Origin: Bacillus tuaregi
GTDB taxonomy: Bacteria > Bacillota > Bacilli > Bacillales > Cytobacillaceae
Assembly: GCF_900104575.1 (NCBI RefSeq)
Contig: NZ_LT629731.1
Coordinates: 1,533,051 to 1,597,050 of the forward strand
Direction: 5' to 3'
Length of the DNA: 64,000 nucleotides
Shown one piece after another: positions 26,753 to 35,790 of the stretch. Both the position numbers and the translations under genes were made by a program. Below the pieces are notes generated by a model. The model was not told where the DNA came from. It worked only from the letters and a program-made list of their open reading frames with translations, and did no database searches. Positions within the stretch are counted from its first letter, which is position 1, and the number at the start of each line of letters is the position of its first letter.

Positions 26753-29364
26753 ATTCCGTATTAACCTTAACTAAAACAGTCCATAGCGAAAATAAGCTTC
26801 AAGACCTGGAGCTGAATATCGAGGAGCTGGTGGAAGCAGCCAGCAGGACCATTGCGCCGCTTGGACCTATCACGACGTTTGCCGCACGACATCCTTGGGT
26901 AGGGATGGAGCATCAATCATTCGAAAAAACAGCTCGATTTCTAAAGGATATGGTTGATGTGGATCTGTACCCAAAAGAATCCTTGATACAATCTGCCTGG
27001 TCTCGTGGCGAGATTGAGGAAGAATATCTAGAAGAAAGTCTTCAAAAATGGCTTGAAGCTCAAAAGCTGGAGTTGCCGTACGATGTGGCTGAGACATACT
27101 GCAGGAATGCACTGAAAGGAGGAAAGTCAACGGCTGAATATTCAATATCTGAAGTAAGACATACAGCAAAGAAGTTAGCGCGTTATCAGCCAATAACAAG
27201 GGGGAATTATGTCGTTCAAACCTATAGTCAGCTTCTCGACAATCAGGGAAAGCTGCAGGCTACACAAGCGCTCAATTCCCATATGATTAAGTGGTGTAAA
27301 CTATACTTGGATTCTCAGGCTGCTTGGTCGATGCCAAACCGCGAGAAAGGCTTCTTTTATGCATGGAAGCGACTTGTTCCGTATGATTCAGCACTAAAGC
27401 CGTCCATTCGTAAGAAGTTAAAAAACGTTCCGAATGAGGCTGAGTCTGCATTACAGGAAGTCTTGTTATCTTTAGAGGTTCCCTATCCAGACCTGCAGGC
27501 CTATCTTGAAGCCCATCTTCTTGCTTTACCAGGCTGGGCGGGCATGATGCTTTGGCGTTCACAGCAGGAAAATGAGGAAGCTACCTTGTTGACGGAATAT
27601 TTGGCAGTCAGGCTCTTGCTGGAGTGGGCTCTAATCAAACCCTATCTTCCGTTGCAGCAGGTAGTAGAGAAGCAGATGCTGATAGAAGACCTTATCGCAA
27701 ACTGGTTTCATTGGGGGAATATGCCTATACATGCTTGGTCACAAGCTTCTTCGACTGAAATTACAGCGCGTTTAACACTTGCCATCCGCTTTGATACCAT
27801 TCTCCGACATCGGATTTGGCTAGAGGCATGGGAAAAAACGTACGAGAACCAATTGAAAAAGCTACTGACAGCAAACGTGCATTCGGAAGCTGAACCAAAG
27901 CAGTCGTCTGCATTGGCACAATTTGTCTTTTGTATTGATGTTCGTTCAGAGATTTTCCGTCGCAAGCTAGAGGCATCAGGTCCATTTGAGACATACGGCA
28001 CAGCAGGTTTTTTCGGACTGCCAATTGAAGCCTATAAGCTTGGCAGTGAGCACGGTCATCCTTCCTTACCAGTGATGTTTAAACCGCAAATAAAAGTAAA
28101 GGAATTTTCAAAGGAATCCATGCTCGAACAATATCAGCAGCGCTTGGATACTCTACATGGATCGAGCAGAGCATTCAAGGGAATGAAGCAGGATGTGCTC
28201 GCAAGTCTTGTGCTGCCGGAAGTCAGCGGTCCATGGCTCACACTTCAAACACTGGCTCGAAGCTTTGTTCCAGAAAGAGCAGGGGCTATCCTTCGTAAGG
28301 CTAAGGAAAAATGGCTGAGCAAGCCTTCTGCTGAACTATCGCTCAACATACAGCATTCGGATACAGACATTTCGATTGGTTTTACTGAGAAGGAAAAAGT
28401 AACCTATGTCAGACAGGCGTTGAAAATGATGGGACTGACAGAAAAGTTCGCTCCATTAGTTGTGATTTGCGGTCACGGAAGTCACAGCACCAATAATCCA
28501 TACTCGTCATCCCTTGACTGCGGGGCTTGTGGAGGAGCATCTAGTGAATTTAATGCACGGGTACTAGCAGCTTTATGTAATCTGCCGGAAGTAAGGCAGG
28601 CCCTTATTTTTGAAGGTATTGTTATTCCAAAATCTACCGTATTCATCGCTGCCGAGCATGTCACAACCACCGATGAGCTTCGTCTAATCGATGTCCCGGA
28701 GCAGACAGAGAGCGCAGTGAAAGCATTCAATCACATACAATCCGTATTGCCGCAGGTGAAAGAGGATGCCTGCAAGGAGAGATTGATGCAGCTGCCGAAT
28801 ATCGGATATAACGGTAAAAACCCGACACTAGAGGCTAAGCGGTTTGCGGAGGATTGGAGCGAGGTACGTCCGGAATGGGGATTAGCTCGCAATGCAGCCT
28901 TTATTATTGGAAAACGTGAGCTGACAATGAATAGTAGGCTAGAGGGAAGAACCTTTCTCCATAACTATAGCTGGCAGAAGGATCCTAACGGTACGATATT
29001 AGCTAATATTATCAAAGGACCCGCAACCGTTACCCAGTGGATTAACCTGCAATACTATGCTTCCACCGTTGCTCCTCATTATTATGGAAGCGGGAATAAA
29101 AGAACGCAAACCGTAACTTCTGGTATGGGTGTCATGCAAGGAAATTCCAGTGACCTATTGGCAGGTCTCCCGTGGCAATCTGTGATGAGCTCAGATCATG
29201 AGCTCTATCATAGTCCATTGCGATTGTTAGTGTTGATTCAAGCTCCAAAGGAGTATATTGAGAAGCTGTTAAGGCAGGATCTTGATTTTCATCAAAAGGT
29301 ACAGAATGGATGGATTCGTTTAGCCTCTATAGATGAGGAGGGGAACTGGGTCAGCTGGTCCTAA
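26749..29364 (+). CDS. dabA: DabA/MpsB: zinc-binding inorganic-carbon transport subunit (DUF2309)
   Basis: 871 residues, TTG start overlapping the dabB stop. UPF0753/DUF2309 family, a beta-carbonic-anhydrase-like cytoplasmic subunit. The zinc site is intact: C395 and D397 in FCIDVRSE, H576 in CGHGSHS and C591 in SLDCGACGG. The spacings (2 between Cys and Asp, 15 between His and Cys) match those reported for Halothiobacillus DabA. It vectorially hydrates CO2, trapping bicarbonate. Acts with DabB; MpsC lies next. Confidence 0.94.
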   Translation: MNSVLTLTKTVHSENKLQDLELNIEELVEAASRTIAPLGPITTFAARHPWVGMEHQSFEKTARFLKDMVDVDLYPKESLIQSAWSRGEIEEEYLEESLQKWLEAQKLELPYDVAETYCRNALKGGKSTAEYSISEVRHTAKKLARYQPITRGNYVVQTYSQLLDNQGKLQATQALNSHMIKWCKLYLDSQAAWSMPNREKGFFYAWKRLVPYDSALKPSIRKKLKNVPNEAESALQEVLLSLEVPYPDLQAYLEAHLLALPGWAGMMLWRSQQENEEATLLTEYLAVRLLLEWALIKPYLPLQQVVEKQMLIEDLIANWFHWGNMPIHAWSQASSTEITARLTLAIRFDTILRHRIWLEAWEKTYENQLKKLLTANVHSEAEPKQSSALAQFVFCIDVRSEIFRRKLEASGPFETYGTAGFFGLPIEAYKLGSEHGHPSLPVMFKPQIKVKEFSKESMLEQYQQRLDTLHGSSRAFKGMKQDVLASLVLPEVSGPWLTLQTLARSFVPERAGAILRKAKEKWLSKPSAELSLNIQHSDTDISIGFTEKEKVTYVRQALKMMGLTEKFAPLVVICGHGSHSTNNPYSSSLDCGACGGASSEFNARVLAALCNLPEVRQALIFEGIVIPKSTVFIAAEHVTTTDELRLIDVPEQTESAVKAFNHIQSVLPQVKEDACKERLMQLPNIGYNGKNPTLEAKRFAEDWSEVRPEWGLARNAAFIIGKRELTMNSRLEGRTFLHNYSWQKDPNGTILANIIKGPATVTQWINLQYYASTVAPHYYGSGNKRTQTVTSGMGVMQGNSSDLLAGLPWQSVMSSDHELYHSPLRLLVLIQAPKEYIEKLLRQDLDFHQKVQNGWIRLASIDEEGNWVSWS

Positions 29365-29451
29365 GCAATTGATTAGTTGGAAAAAAAGATAATGGGCAAT
29401 AATGGAGAATAATATATAAATTTTTATTGTAAAAAAGGAAAGTGAAGGATA

Positions 29452-29817
29452 GTGGATAAAACAAAAGGAGCTCTTGAAGCTGAAATAAGTAAAGCATTAA
29501 CCCATTGGGAGAAGCAGTATCTTGGCAGGGGGTCTGTATCGGTTAAATCTGATATTTTACGCGATATGATTATTGTGAGTCTACGCGGAATCTTGACTCC
29601 TGCTGAGTATTCTCTATGTAAGGATAAAGAAGGGCTATTATCCGTAAAAGAAAATCGGAATAGCTTAGTTGAATCAGGGATAGATGAACTAAAGGAAATC
29701 ATCTTCCTGACAACAGGCTTAAAGGTATTAAGCTTTTACACCGATCTTAGCACCCAAACGGGAGAACGAATTATGGTCTTTAAGCTTTCAGGTGATTTAC
29801 AGCAGAAATTAGCTTAA
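29452..29817 (+). CDS. mpsC: MpsC/DUF2294 family protein
   Basis: 121 residues, GTG start after GAAAGTGAAGGA. DUF2294 (MpsC) fold: KALTHWEKQYLGRGSVSVKSD near 15-35 and LKVLSFYTDLSTQTGERIMV near 90. In staphylococci mpsC lies with mpsAB (bicarbonate/membrane-potential system) and here it follows dabBA by 87 bp, supporting the same system. Its molecular task is not established; the symbol is by family and position. Confidence 0.8.
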   Translation: MDKTKGALEAEISKALTHWEKQYLGRGSVSVKSDILRDMIIVSLRGILTPAEYSLCKDKEGLLSVKENRNSLVESGIDELKEIIFLTTGLKVLSFYTDLSTQTGERIMVFKLSGDLQQKLA

Positions 29818-29884
29818 GGCCTACTTCATCTTGTGTCAAGATGCTAATAAGCAGAAACGTAACGGTCATTCATGGAGGAGATTT

Positions 29885-30370
29885 ATGTATAGAGGAGAAA
29901 ATAGAAAAGTACTCTTTGTAGTTGGAGTAGGACAGGAAATTGAGGATGATTTTTTTACACCATGTTATCCTCTTCCTCAAGAAAATATCCACATCCTGGA
30001 AAGTGATGAATTAGAAGAAATAGAACCTTTCGGAGATACTTTGAGGGATATTCTTATACATGTCTATCAAAAAAATATAAATGAAATTGTGATTATTCAT
30101 TCGAAAGAGGATTCGGAAGATATCTTTGGTAAAATGGGGAACAGTATTAATTATGAAGAGAATAATGCTACATTAGATTATCTTTTTACCCATTATCATC
30201 CAGAATTTCCAAACAGCACGTTAGGTGATTGGTTAAAGGGAAACAATAGATTAAAAGATAGTAGACAGACTGCAGCCGAAAGGATCCGCCGACACCCATT
30301 AGTTCCTCAAAATGTCAAAATAACAGAATTACCAATAAGTTTGAAGCCTGAAAAGCAGCTTAAAAAATGA
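29885..30370 (+). CDS. Beta-carbonic-anhydrase-like protein lacking zinc ligands
   Basis: 161 residues from ATG 29885 with GGAGGAG upstream. By eye it follows the type II (Cab) beta-carbonic anhydrase outline: KVLFVVGVG where the Cys strand should be, INEIVIIHSKED at the position of the His-Thr-Asp-Cys-Gly motif, and the C-terminal TAAERIRRHPLVPQNVKI like the family's RLKSSPLIP segment. The Cys-x-Asp-Ser-Arg motif is absent and the second Cys is replaced by Glu/Asp, so zinc catalysis is unlikely. It may be structural or regulatory for DabAB. Compare YbcF in the B. subtilis ybc locus (from memory). Family call is inference. Confidence 0.55.
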   Translation: MYRGENRKVLFVVGVGQEIEDDFFTPCYPLPQENIHILESDELEEIEPFGDTLRDILIHVYQKNINEIVIIHSKEDSEDIFGKMGNSINYEENNATLDYLFTHYHPEFPNSTLGDWLKGNNRLKDSRQTAAERIRRHPLVPQNVKITELPISLKPEKQLKK

Positions 30371-30441
30371 TCATTTTACGAAACTAACCTTATCGTTTTC
30401 TATTAATGATGAGAGAGACTGGTTTAGAAGTCTCATGACAG

Positions 30442-30480
30442 GGACAAGGAGCCTTTGGACTCCTTGTCCTATAATTTTGT
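30442..30480 (+). terminator. Intrinsic terminator after the dab locus
   Basis: GGACAAGGAG (30442-30451) pairs with CTCCTTGTCC (30460-30469), followed by a T-rich tail (TATAATTTTG). Ends the carbon-uptake transcript before trkA. Confidence 0.75.
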
Positions 30481-30571
30481 CATATTTTTGGTCTTTACAT
30501 TAATATCCAATAAGCGTAATATCATCCACATAGAAGGCCTTTCAAAACTCGTAAGATAGAGGGAGATTAGC

Positions 30572-31951
30572 ATGAGGGTACTCATTGTTGGTGCTGGAAA
30601 ATTAGGCTATAAAGCAGCGGAATCTCTATTAAATAATCATATGGAGGTAACGGTAGTCGATTCTAACGATAAGGTCATTGAACAAATGAATGATCATCTG
30701 GATATCCTTGCTGTTCATGCAAATGGTTTACAGGTGACTCTATTGCAAGAATTAGGGGTTCATCATTATGATCTTACGATTGCCTCTACGAATAGTGATG
30801 AAACGAATACCATTATCTGTACAATAGCCAAAAGGCTTGGCTGCAAAAAAGCCATTGCCAGAATCAGAAATCCGGAAAACCTGTCACAGCTGGACTTTAT
30901 TAAAAAGGAATTCGGAATTGATTATATTGTGAATCCTAATTTGGCGATTGCAAGGGAAATAAGCCGCTACATTTTAAAAAATTATAGCTTCTATTCTGGT
31001 GACTTTGCTAAAGGGAAGGTTCAGATGCAGGAGTTTCATGTCCATTATCTAAATCCTATTGTTGATAAGCGGATTATGGACTTAGCTGATATGGATGAAT
31101 TACTCATAGCCGCGATTAAACGTAATGGCAAGATTATCATTCCTAATGGATCGTCGAGGATGAAAGCGGATGATATTCTCTTTATTATCGGTAAAAGTGA
31201 AAGAATTAATAAGCTAGAAGAAGCTTTTGGCTTGACCATGAAAAAGATACAGATTAAAGATGTGATGATTCTAGGTGGCGGGAAAGTTGGTTATTATATC
31301 GCGAAGCAGCTGCTTCACGATCATATTAACGTCACAATCATTGAAGTAGACCGGGCTCGTTGTCTTTATTTATCAGAGCATTTATCTCAGGCAATTATTA
31401 TCAATGGAGATGGGACCGATATTCGTTTATTGGAGGAAGAAAATCTCTCTAATATGGATGCTTTTATTGGTGCGACCAATATGGATGAACAAAATATTCT
31501 AATGACTCTATTGGCTAAGCAATATGGCGTAAAGAAAGGAATCACAAAGATTAGCCGGCCAAATTATAGTCAAATTATTGATAGACTTGATATTGATGTT
31601 GCTTTAAATCCTATTAATATTACTGCCAGTGATATCTTAAAATTCATCCGCGGCGGCAGAGTTGTATCAGTCTCATTATTACTGGGAGGACAAGCAGAAG
31701 TAACGGAAGTCATTCTAGAAGAAGGGTTAAAGGTTGTTGGTAGGAAAATTCATGAGCTCCATTTGCCAAAGGGAATTATTATTGGAGCCGTTGTTCGTAA
31801 AGGAGAGGTGATTATACCTAAAGGTGATACGGTCTTAAGTGCGAACGATCGATTAATTATCTTTTGTTTAACAACTCATGTCGAGGCTTTACATATTTTC
31901 TTTAAGGCAGGCAAGGGAGCGCGGTTACATGAATTATTTAAACGTCTTTAA
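30572..31951 (+). CDS. trkA: Trk potassium uptake regulatory subunit TrkA
   Basis: 459 residues, the double-length form with two RCK units. Rossmann dinucleotide motifs: VGAGKLG at residues 6-12 and LGGGKVG near 234-240, each followed by a TrkA-C domain (the second near 380-455). Binds NAD(H)/ATP and gates the TrkH channel at the inner membrane face. ATG 30572 follows GAGGGAGA. Its last 23 bases overlap trkH, so the two are co-translated. No c-di-AMP riboswitch was recognised upstream. Confidence 0.92.
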   Translation: MRVLIVGAGKLGYKAAESLLNNHMEVTVVDSNDKVIEQMNDHLDILAVHANGLQVTLLQELGVHHYDLTIASTNSDETNTIICTIAKRLGCKKAIARIRNPENLSQLDFIKKEFGIDYIVNPNLAIAREISRYILKNYSFYSGDFAKGKVQMQEFHVHYLNPIVDKRIMDLADMDELLIAAIKRNGKIIIPNGSSRMKADDILFIIGKSERINKLEEAFGLTMKKIQIKDVMILGGGKVGYYIAKQLLHDHINVTIIEVDRARCLYLSEHLSQAIIINGDGTDIRLLEEENLSNMDAFIGATNMDEQNILMTLLAKQYGVKKGITKISRPNYSQIIDRLDIDVALNPINITASDILKFIRGGRVVSVSLLLGGQAEVTEVILEEGLKVVGRKIHELHLPKGIIIGAVVRKGEVIIPKGDTVLSANDRLIIFCLTTHVEALHIFFKAGKGARLHELFKRL

Positions 31952-33407
31952 AGTAACGGGCTTTATCCTTTTCATAGAGTCGTTTCTAATGATTCCGCCC
32001 TTATTGATATCGATGTATTATCATCAGTCAGACCAGTATGCGTTTTTGATTAGCATTATCATCATTGCCGCTATGGGTGTTCCATTAGCGGTACTGAAAA
32101 CGAGCACCCATTCGATAAAAATAAAGGAAGGCTTGGCCATTGTGACGCTTGGCTGGTTGTTAACCTCTGCTTTGGGTGCGATGCCTTATGTCATATCCGG
32201 CAGCATTCCATCCTATGTAGATGCCTTTTTTGAAACAGTTTCAGGACTAACGACAACAGGAGCATCGATTGTAAATGATGTGGAGAGCTTGCCGCGTGGA
32301 ATATTATTTTGGCGTTCCTTCACCCATTGGATCGGCGGGATGGGTATCCTGGTGTTTACCATTGCATTACTTCCAACCATTGGAGCTGGTGGTTTCCAGC
32401 TTTTTAAAGCGGAAAGTCCTGGTCCGATATCAGATAAAATCGTTCCCGGAATAAAAAAGACAGCGATTATTTTATACCTGACCTATTTAACATTAACTCT
32501 GCTAGAAATGATCCTGCTTGTTATCGGGGGAATGTCATGGTATGAGTCCGCGTTGCATACTTTCGGTACGGTTGGTACAGGCGGTTTTTCAACGAGAAAT
32601 GCCAGTATTGCTGCATTTGACAGCAACTATATTCAGCTTGTTATTGCTGTTTTTATGGTGCTAGCCGGAGTGAACTTTTCCTTGTTTTTTTTCCTATTTA
32701 AAAGGAAATGGCGTGATATATTTGGGAATGAAGAATTCCGCTTGTATCTCTGTATTATTCTGACTACTACTGTATTAATCGCATCAAATCTCTATTTCAC
32801 AGCATATGAAGGTCGGCTCGGTACATCTATAAGGGATGCTTTCTTTCAGGTTAGTTCGATTATGTCAACAACAGGCTATGCAACAGCTGACTATAATCAA
32901 TGGCCAACCTTTAGTAAGAATATCTTATTCTTATTGATGTTTATTGGCGGGTCTGCTGGTTCAACGACTGGTGCTATCAAAGTACTGAGAATCCTAATCC
33001 TGTTCAAATTAATCAAAAGAGAGCTATTAAAAATTCAACACCCTAGGGCAGTGATGGCCATTAAACTTCAGAATAAAGCACTATCAAGCGGGGTTACAAC
33101 AAGTATTGTTAGTTTTTTTGTTTTATATATTCTCCTGTTTATTGGTGGAACAGTATTCATCTCTCTTGAAGATATCGGGCTGGAAAGTGCCGCTAGTGCT
33201 GTTGCCGCAACGTTAGGAAACATCGGACCGGGCTTTGGTTTGGTAGGACCAACTGAAAATTTCAGCGGTTTTAGTGATTTTAGTAAAATCATTTTTTCCA
33301 TCCTTATGTTGTTTGGAAGGCTGGAGCTATTCACAATACTGGCTTTTATCATGCCTTTAAACGTTCGCAAGGAGAAACATAAGGGGTTTAAAGAGTATAA
33401 GGCATAA
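31929..33407 (+). CDS. trkH: Trk potassium uptake channel TrkH
   Basis: 492 residues from ATG 31929 (the frame is open 51 bases further into trkA). Four pore repeats are visible with selectivity-filter segments: LTTTGASI near 110, FGTVGTGGFSTR near 215, SIMSTTGYAT near 310 and LGNIGPGFG near 430. K+ crosses the membrane through this subunit with gating by TrkA. A perfect hairpin terminator follows. Confidence 0.92.
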   Translation: MNYLNVFKVTGFILFIESFLMIPPLLISMYYHQSDQYAFLISIIIIAAMGVPLAVLKTSTHSIKIKEGLAIVTLGWLLTSALGAMPYVISGSIPSYVDAFFETVSGLTTTGASIVNDVESLPRGILFWRSFTHWIGGMGILVFTIALLPTIGAGGFQLFKAESPGPISDKIVPGIKKTAIILYLTYLTLTLLEMILLVIGGMSWYESALHTFGTVGTGGFSTRNASIAAFDSNYIQLVIAVFMVLAGVNFSLFFFLFKRKWRDIFGNEEFRLYLCIILTTTVLIASNLYFTAYEGRLGTSIRDAFFQVSSIMSTTGYATADYNQWPTFSKNILFLLMFIGGSAGSTTGAIKVLRILILFKLIKRELLKIQHPRAVMAIKLQNKALSSGVTTSIVSFFVLYILLFIGGTVFISLEDIGLESAASAVAATLGNIGPGFGLVGPTENFSGFSDFSKIIFSILMLFGRLELFTILAFIMPLNVRKEKHKGFKEYKA

Positions 33408-33446
33408 TGATTAAATGGTTTTACAAGCTTCTTTTTCTAAATGGAA

Positions 33447-33490
33447 AAAATAGACGACTCTTTAATAAGAAAGAATGCGTCTATTTTTGT
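33447..33490 (+). terminator. Intrinsic terminator of trkAH
   Basis: AAAATAGACG (33447-33456) pairs with CGTCTATTTT (33478-33487), then T residues. Confidence 0.8.
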
Positions 33491-33588
33491 TTGGCAAGAA
33501 TATGTAAGAAGCAAAAAGTGTTTTAATCAAAGAATGAACTTTTTTAGTTGGTAACTATGAGTTGTGGCTTGGGGAAGGAGAGAGAGGC

Positions 33589-33834
33589 ATGGGCATCGTA
33601 GTTGTTGATATCTGTGAGTCAAGCTTTATCAATGAAGTGGATGTGGAAACAATCCTTGAAACTGAATATCCCGAGGTCGCTGTGATATCAAATGACTGCC
33701 TTTCCTTCTGCGGGATGTGTGCGAAAAGACCCTTTGCCTTTGTGAATGGGAAACCCATTTTTGCTAAAACGGTTGAAGAATGTCTTAGGTTGATTAGAGA
33801 AAGAATTGAAGAGGAGCTGGCGTTTTATTTATAG
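33589..33834 (+). CDS. yuzB: DUF1450 protein, YuzB-like
   Basis: 81 residues from ATG 33589 (GGAAGGAGAG upstream). Begins MGIVVVDICESSFINEVDVE and contains CLSFCGMCAKRPFAFVNGKP near 40-60, with Cys spacing CxxxCxxC that suggests a metal or Fe-S/redox site in a thioredoxin-like ferredoxin fold. The family is universal in Bacillaceae with no proven function. Lies 90 bp before the FrnE-like gene, which has its own TATAAT (33888-33893). Confidence 0.85.
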   Translation: MGIVVVDICESSFINEVDVETILETEYPEVAVISNDCLSFCGMCAKRPFAFVNGKPIFAKTVEECLRLIRERIEEELAFYL

Positions 33835-33887
33835 TCCAGGAGATAGTGGATGTAGGCAAATTATGTGTAAATGTCAGTCAACCCCCG

Positions 33888-33893
33888 TATAAT
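33888..33893 (+). promoter_or_regulatory. -10 box of the FrnE-like gene
   Basis: A perfect TATAAT lies 32 bases before ATG 33925. No strong -35 is visible at 16-18 bp (TTATGT at 33861 is too far, GTGTAA at 33865 is poor). Confidence 0.4.
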
Positions 33894-33924
33894 AGGGAGG
33901 AACAATAGAACAGGAGGGGCAGAC

Positions 33925-34626
33925 ATGCATATTGAAATGTGGACCGACTTTGCATGACCATTTTGCTATATTGGCAAAAGGCGTCTGGAGGATGCTATCA
34001 AAAAAATTGACCATCCAATTGAAGTGAGCTATCGCTGCTTTGAATTGGATCCCAATATGGAAAAAGACGTAAAGGATAATATGTACGAGGCTTTAGCCAA
34101 GAAATATGGCATGACAATCGAGCAAGCGAAAGCGAATACGGAGAACATCGTACGGATGGCAAAGGAACTTGGTTTGGACTATCAAATGGATACGCTGATT
34201 TTGACAAACACCTTTGATGCTCACCGTTTAACGATGTTTGCTAAAACAAAAGGCTTAATGAAAGAGATGACTGAGCGGATTCTCCGTGCCTATTTTACTG
34301 AATCCAAGCATATTGGAGACCACGAGACCCTTGCAGATTTGGCCGCCGAGGTGGGACTGGACCGTGAGGAAGCCCTGCATATGCTTGCAGGTCAAGAAAT
34401 GACAGACTTGGTTCGAGAGGATGAAGCATTGGCACGGCAGTACCGTGTCACAGGTGTTCCTTTCTTTCTGATTAATAAAAAATATGCCCTAACAGGCGCC
34501 CAGCCAACAGAAACGTTTGTTCAAGCGTTGAAAAAAGTCATCGCCGAGGATGAAATCACGGTGTTAAATAGTCAAGACAGCTTGAACTGTGATGAGAATG
34601 GCTGTGAAGTTCCTAAAAGAAAATAA
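33925..34626 (+). CDS. DsbA/FrnE-family oxidoreductase with UGA at the first active-site Cys codon
   Basis: 233 codons if the internal UGA at 33955-33957 is decoded. ATG 33925 has a strong AGGAGGGG. The frame reads MHIEMWTDFA-(UGA)-PFCYIGKRRLEDA, exactly where FrnE-like proteins have CPFC (residue 11). The rest is an intact DsbA-fold protein with the cis-proline region RVTGVPFFLINKKYALTGAQ near 175. Without readthrough, translation would restart no earlier than an internal start after residue 11, losing the active site. Either a selenoprotein (UPFC) or a nonsense mutation/sequence error of a TGC/TGT codon. No other indel is seen over 222 codons downstream. Confidence 0.75.
33980..33996 (+). 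promoter_or_regulatory. Candidate bacterial SECIS-like hairpin
   Basis: GGCGUC (33980-33985) can pair with GAUGCU (33991-33996), including two G-U pairs, around the loop UGGAG (33986-33990). The loop starts 29 nt after the UGA and has G at its second position, both as expected of bacterial SECIS elements. The stem is weak and could be chance. A second hairpin, TTTTGC/GCAAAA at 33961-33979, lies too close to the UGA. Confidence 0.3.
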
Positions 34627-34639
34627 ATAAAACCAAATA

Positions 34640-34678
34640 AAACCTGCCCGCAATAGTAAAACAGCGGGTAGGTTTTAT
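34640..34678 (+). terminator. Intrinsic terminator of the FrnE-like gene
   Basis: AAACCTGCCCGC (34640-34651) pairs with GCGGGTAGGTTT (34664-34675), one G-T pair, then TTATTC. Confidence 0.8.
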
Positions 34679-34908
34679 TCGTTCCCGACTAAAATTTATA
34701 AAAAAAAGAATAGGCTATCAATTGGTGAGTTCTGTAACGAATCAAGTAATATAGTGATAGAAACTAAAAAAGGGAATAGTCTTAAAATATAGAATACTAT
34801 GCTATTTTGTTATATGATAATAGGTGAAAATCCACTCTAATGGTTGTTGCTTTTATCCAAATGAAACAACCGTTTCCAAATTAAGTGTGTTTAGGGAGGA
34901 ATGTTAAA

Positions 34909-35748
34909 ATGGTAGAAATCGGGAAATATATAAATGCCAATGGAATCAATACACATTATCATGAGGCTGGACAAGGTGAACCGCTTCTATTAATTCATGG
35001 GTCAGGTCCAGGGGCATCTGCATGGGCAAACTGGCGTTTAGCTTTTCCGGCGCTTTCAGAGCAATTCCATCTTTATGCACCGGATGTGGTTGGTTTTGGT
35101 ACGACTGAAAGACGTGAGGGACAGGACTATTCGATTGATGTATGGGTTAACCATATGATAGATTTTATAGAAGCGATTGGTGAAAAGAAAGTTTCTATTA
35201 TCGGGAATTCGTTTGGTGGAGCGATTGCGCTTCATTTGGTTTATCGCCGCCCTGATCTGGTAAATAGAGTTGTCCTAATGGGAAGTGTAGGAAACCAGTC
35301 CACCCTTTCTGCTGGGTTAGATGCCGTTTGGGGTTATACGCCAAGCTTTGACAATATGAAAAACCTAATTAAGATTTTCTCCTATGATCAAAGCAATGCA
35401 GCCAATGATAATTTAGTTGAAATGCGCTATCAAGCGAGTATCCAGGAAGGCTTCCAAGAGGCATTTTCAAGCATGTTCCCTGCTCCTAGACAGAGACACT
35501 TAGATGCAATGGCTTTAACGGATGAACAGCTTAAGAGCATTGAGAAGTCTGTATTATTAATTCATGGGCGCGAGGATGAAGTGATTCCATTAGAAGAAAC
35601 AAGCTGGGAAATCGCTCGTTTAATCCCTAATGCTGAGCTCCATGTATTTCCACATTGCGGACACTGGGTGCAAATTGAGAAAACCGAGGAATTTATTGCA
35701 CAGGTGATTGGGTTTTTGAAACGTACAAAAGCAGTTAATGCTGTATAA
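34909..35748 (+). CDS. Alpha/beta hydrolase (meta-cleavage product hydrolase-like)
   Basis: 279 residues from ATG 34909 with AGGGAGGA upstream. Catalytic triad visible: Ser in GNSFGG near 103-108, Asp in LIHGREDEVIP near 225, His in PHCGHWVQIEK near 253-263. HGSGPGASAWANW near 34 supplies the oxyanion region. The pattern resembles carbon-carbon hydrolases such as DmpD/XylF that act on ring-cleavage products, but no aromatic pathway is nearby, so substrate is open. A PPOX-type gene follows 42 bp later. Confidence 0.83.
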   Translation: MVEIGKYINANGINTHYHEAGQGEPLLLIHGSGPGASAWANWRLAFPALSEQFHLYAPDVVGFGTTERREGQDYSIDVWVNHMIDFIEAIGEKKVSIIGNSFGGAIALHLVYRRPDLVNRVVLMGSVGNQSTLSAGLDAVWGYTPSFDNMKNLIKIFSYDQSNAANDNLVEMRYQASIQEGFQEAFSSMFPAPRQRHLDAMALTDEQLKSIEKSVLLIHGREDEVIPLEETSWEIARLIPNAELHVFPHCGHWVQIEKTEEFIAQVIGFLKRTKAVNAV

Positions 35749-35790
35749 AAGTATAAAATAAAATAGATTATATACAAGGGAGAGAATAGG

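Noticed and set aside
30371-30571. c-di-AMP (ydaO) riboswitch before trkA
   Set aside because: None of the conserved ydaO motif segments is present; only an ordinary terminator hairpin was found.
33958-33981. Hairpin TTTTGC/GCAAAA directly after the UGA as the SECIS
   Set aside because: Its loop begins only 9 nt after the UGA and lacks G in its first two bases, unlike known bacterial SECIS elements. The weaker hairpin at 33980-33996 fits better.
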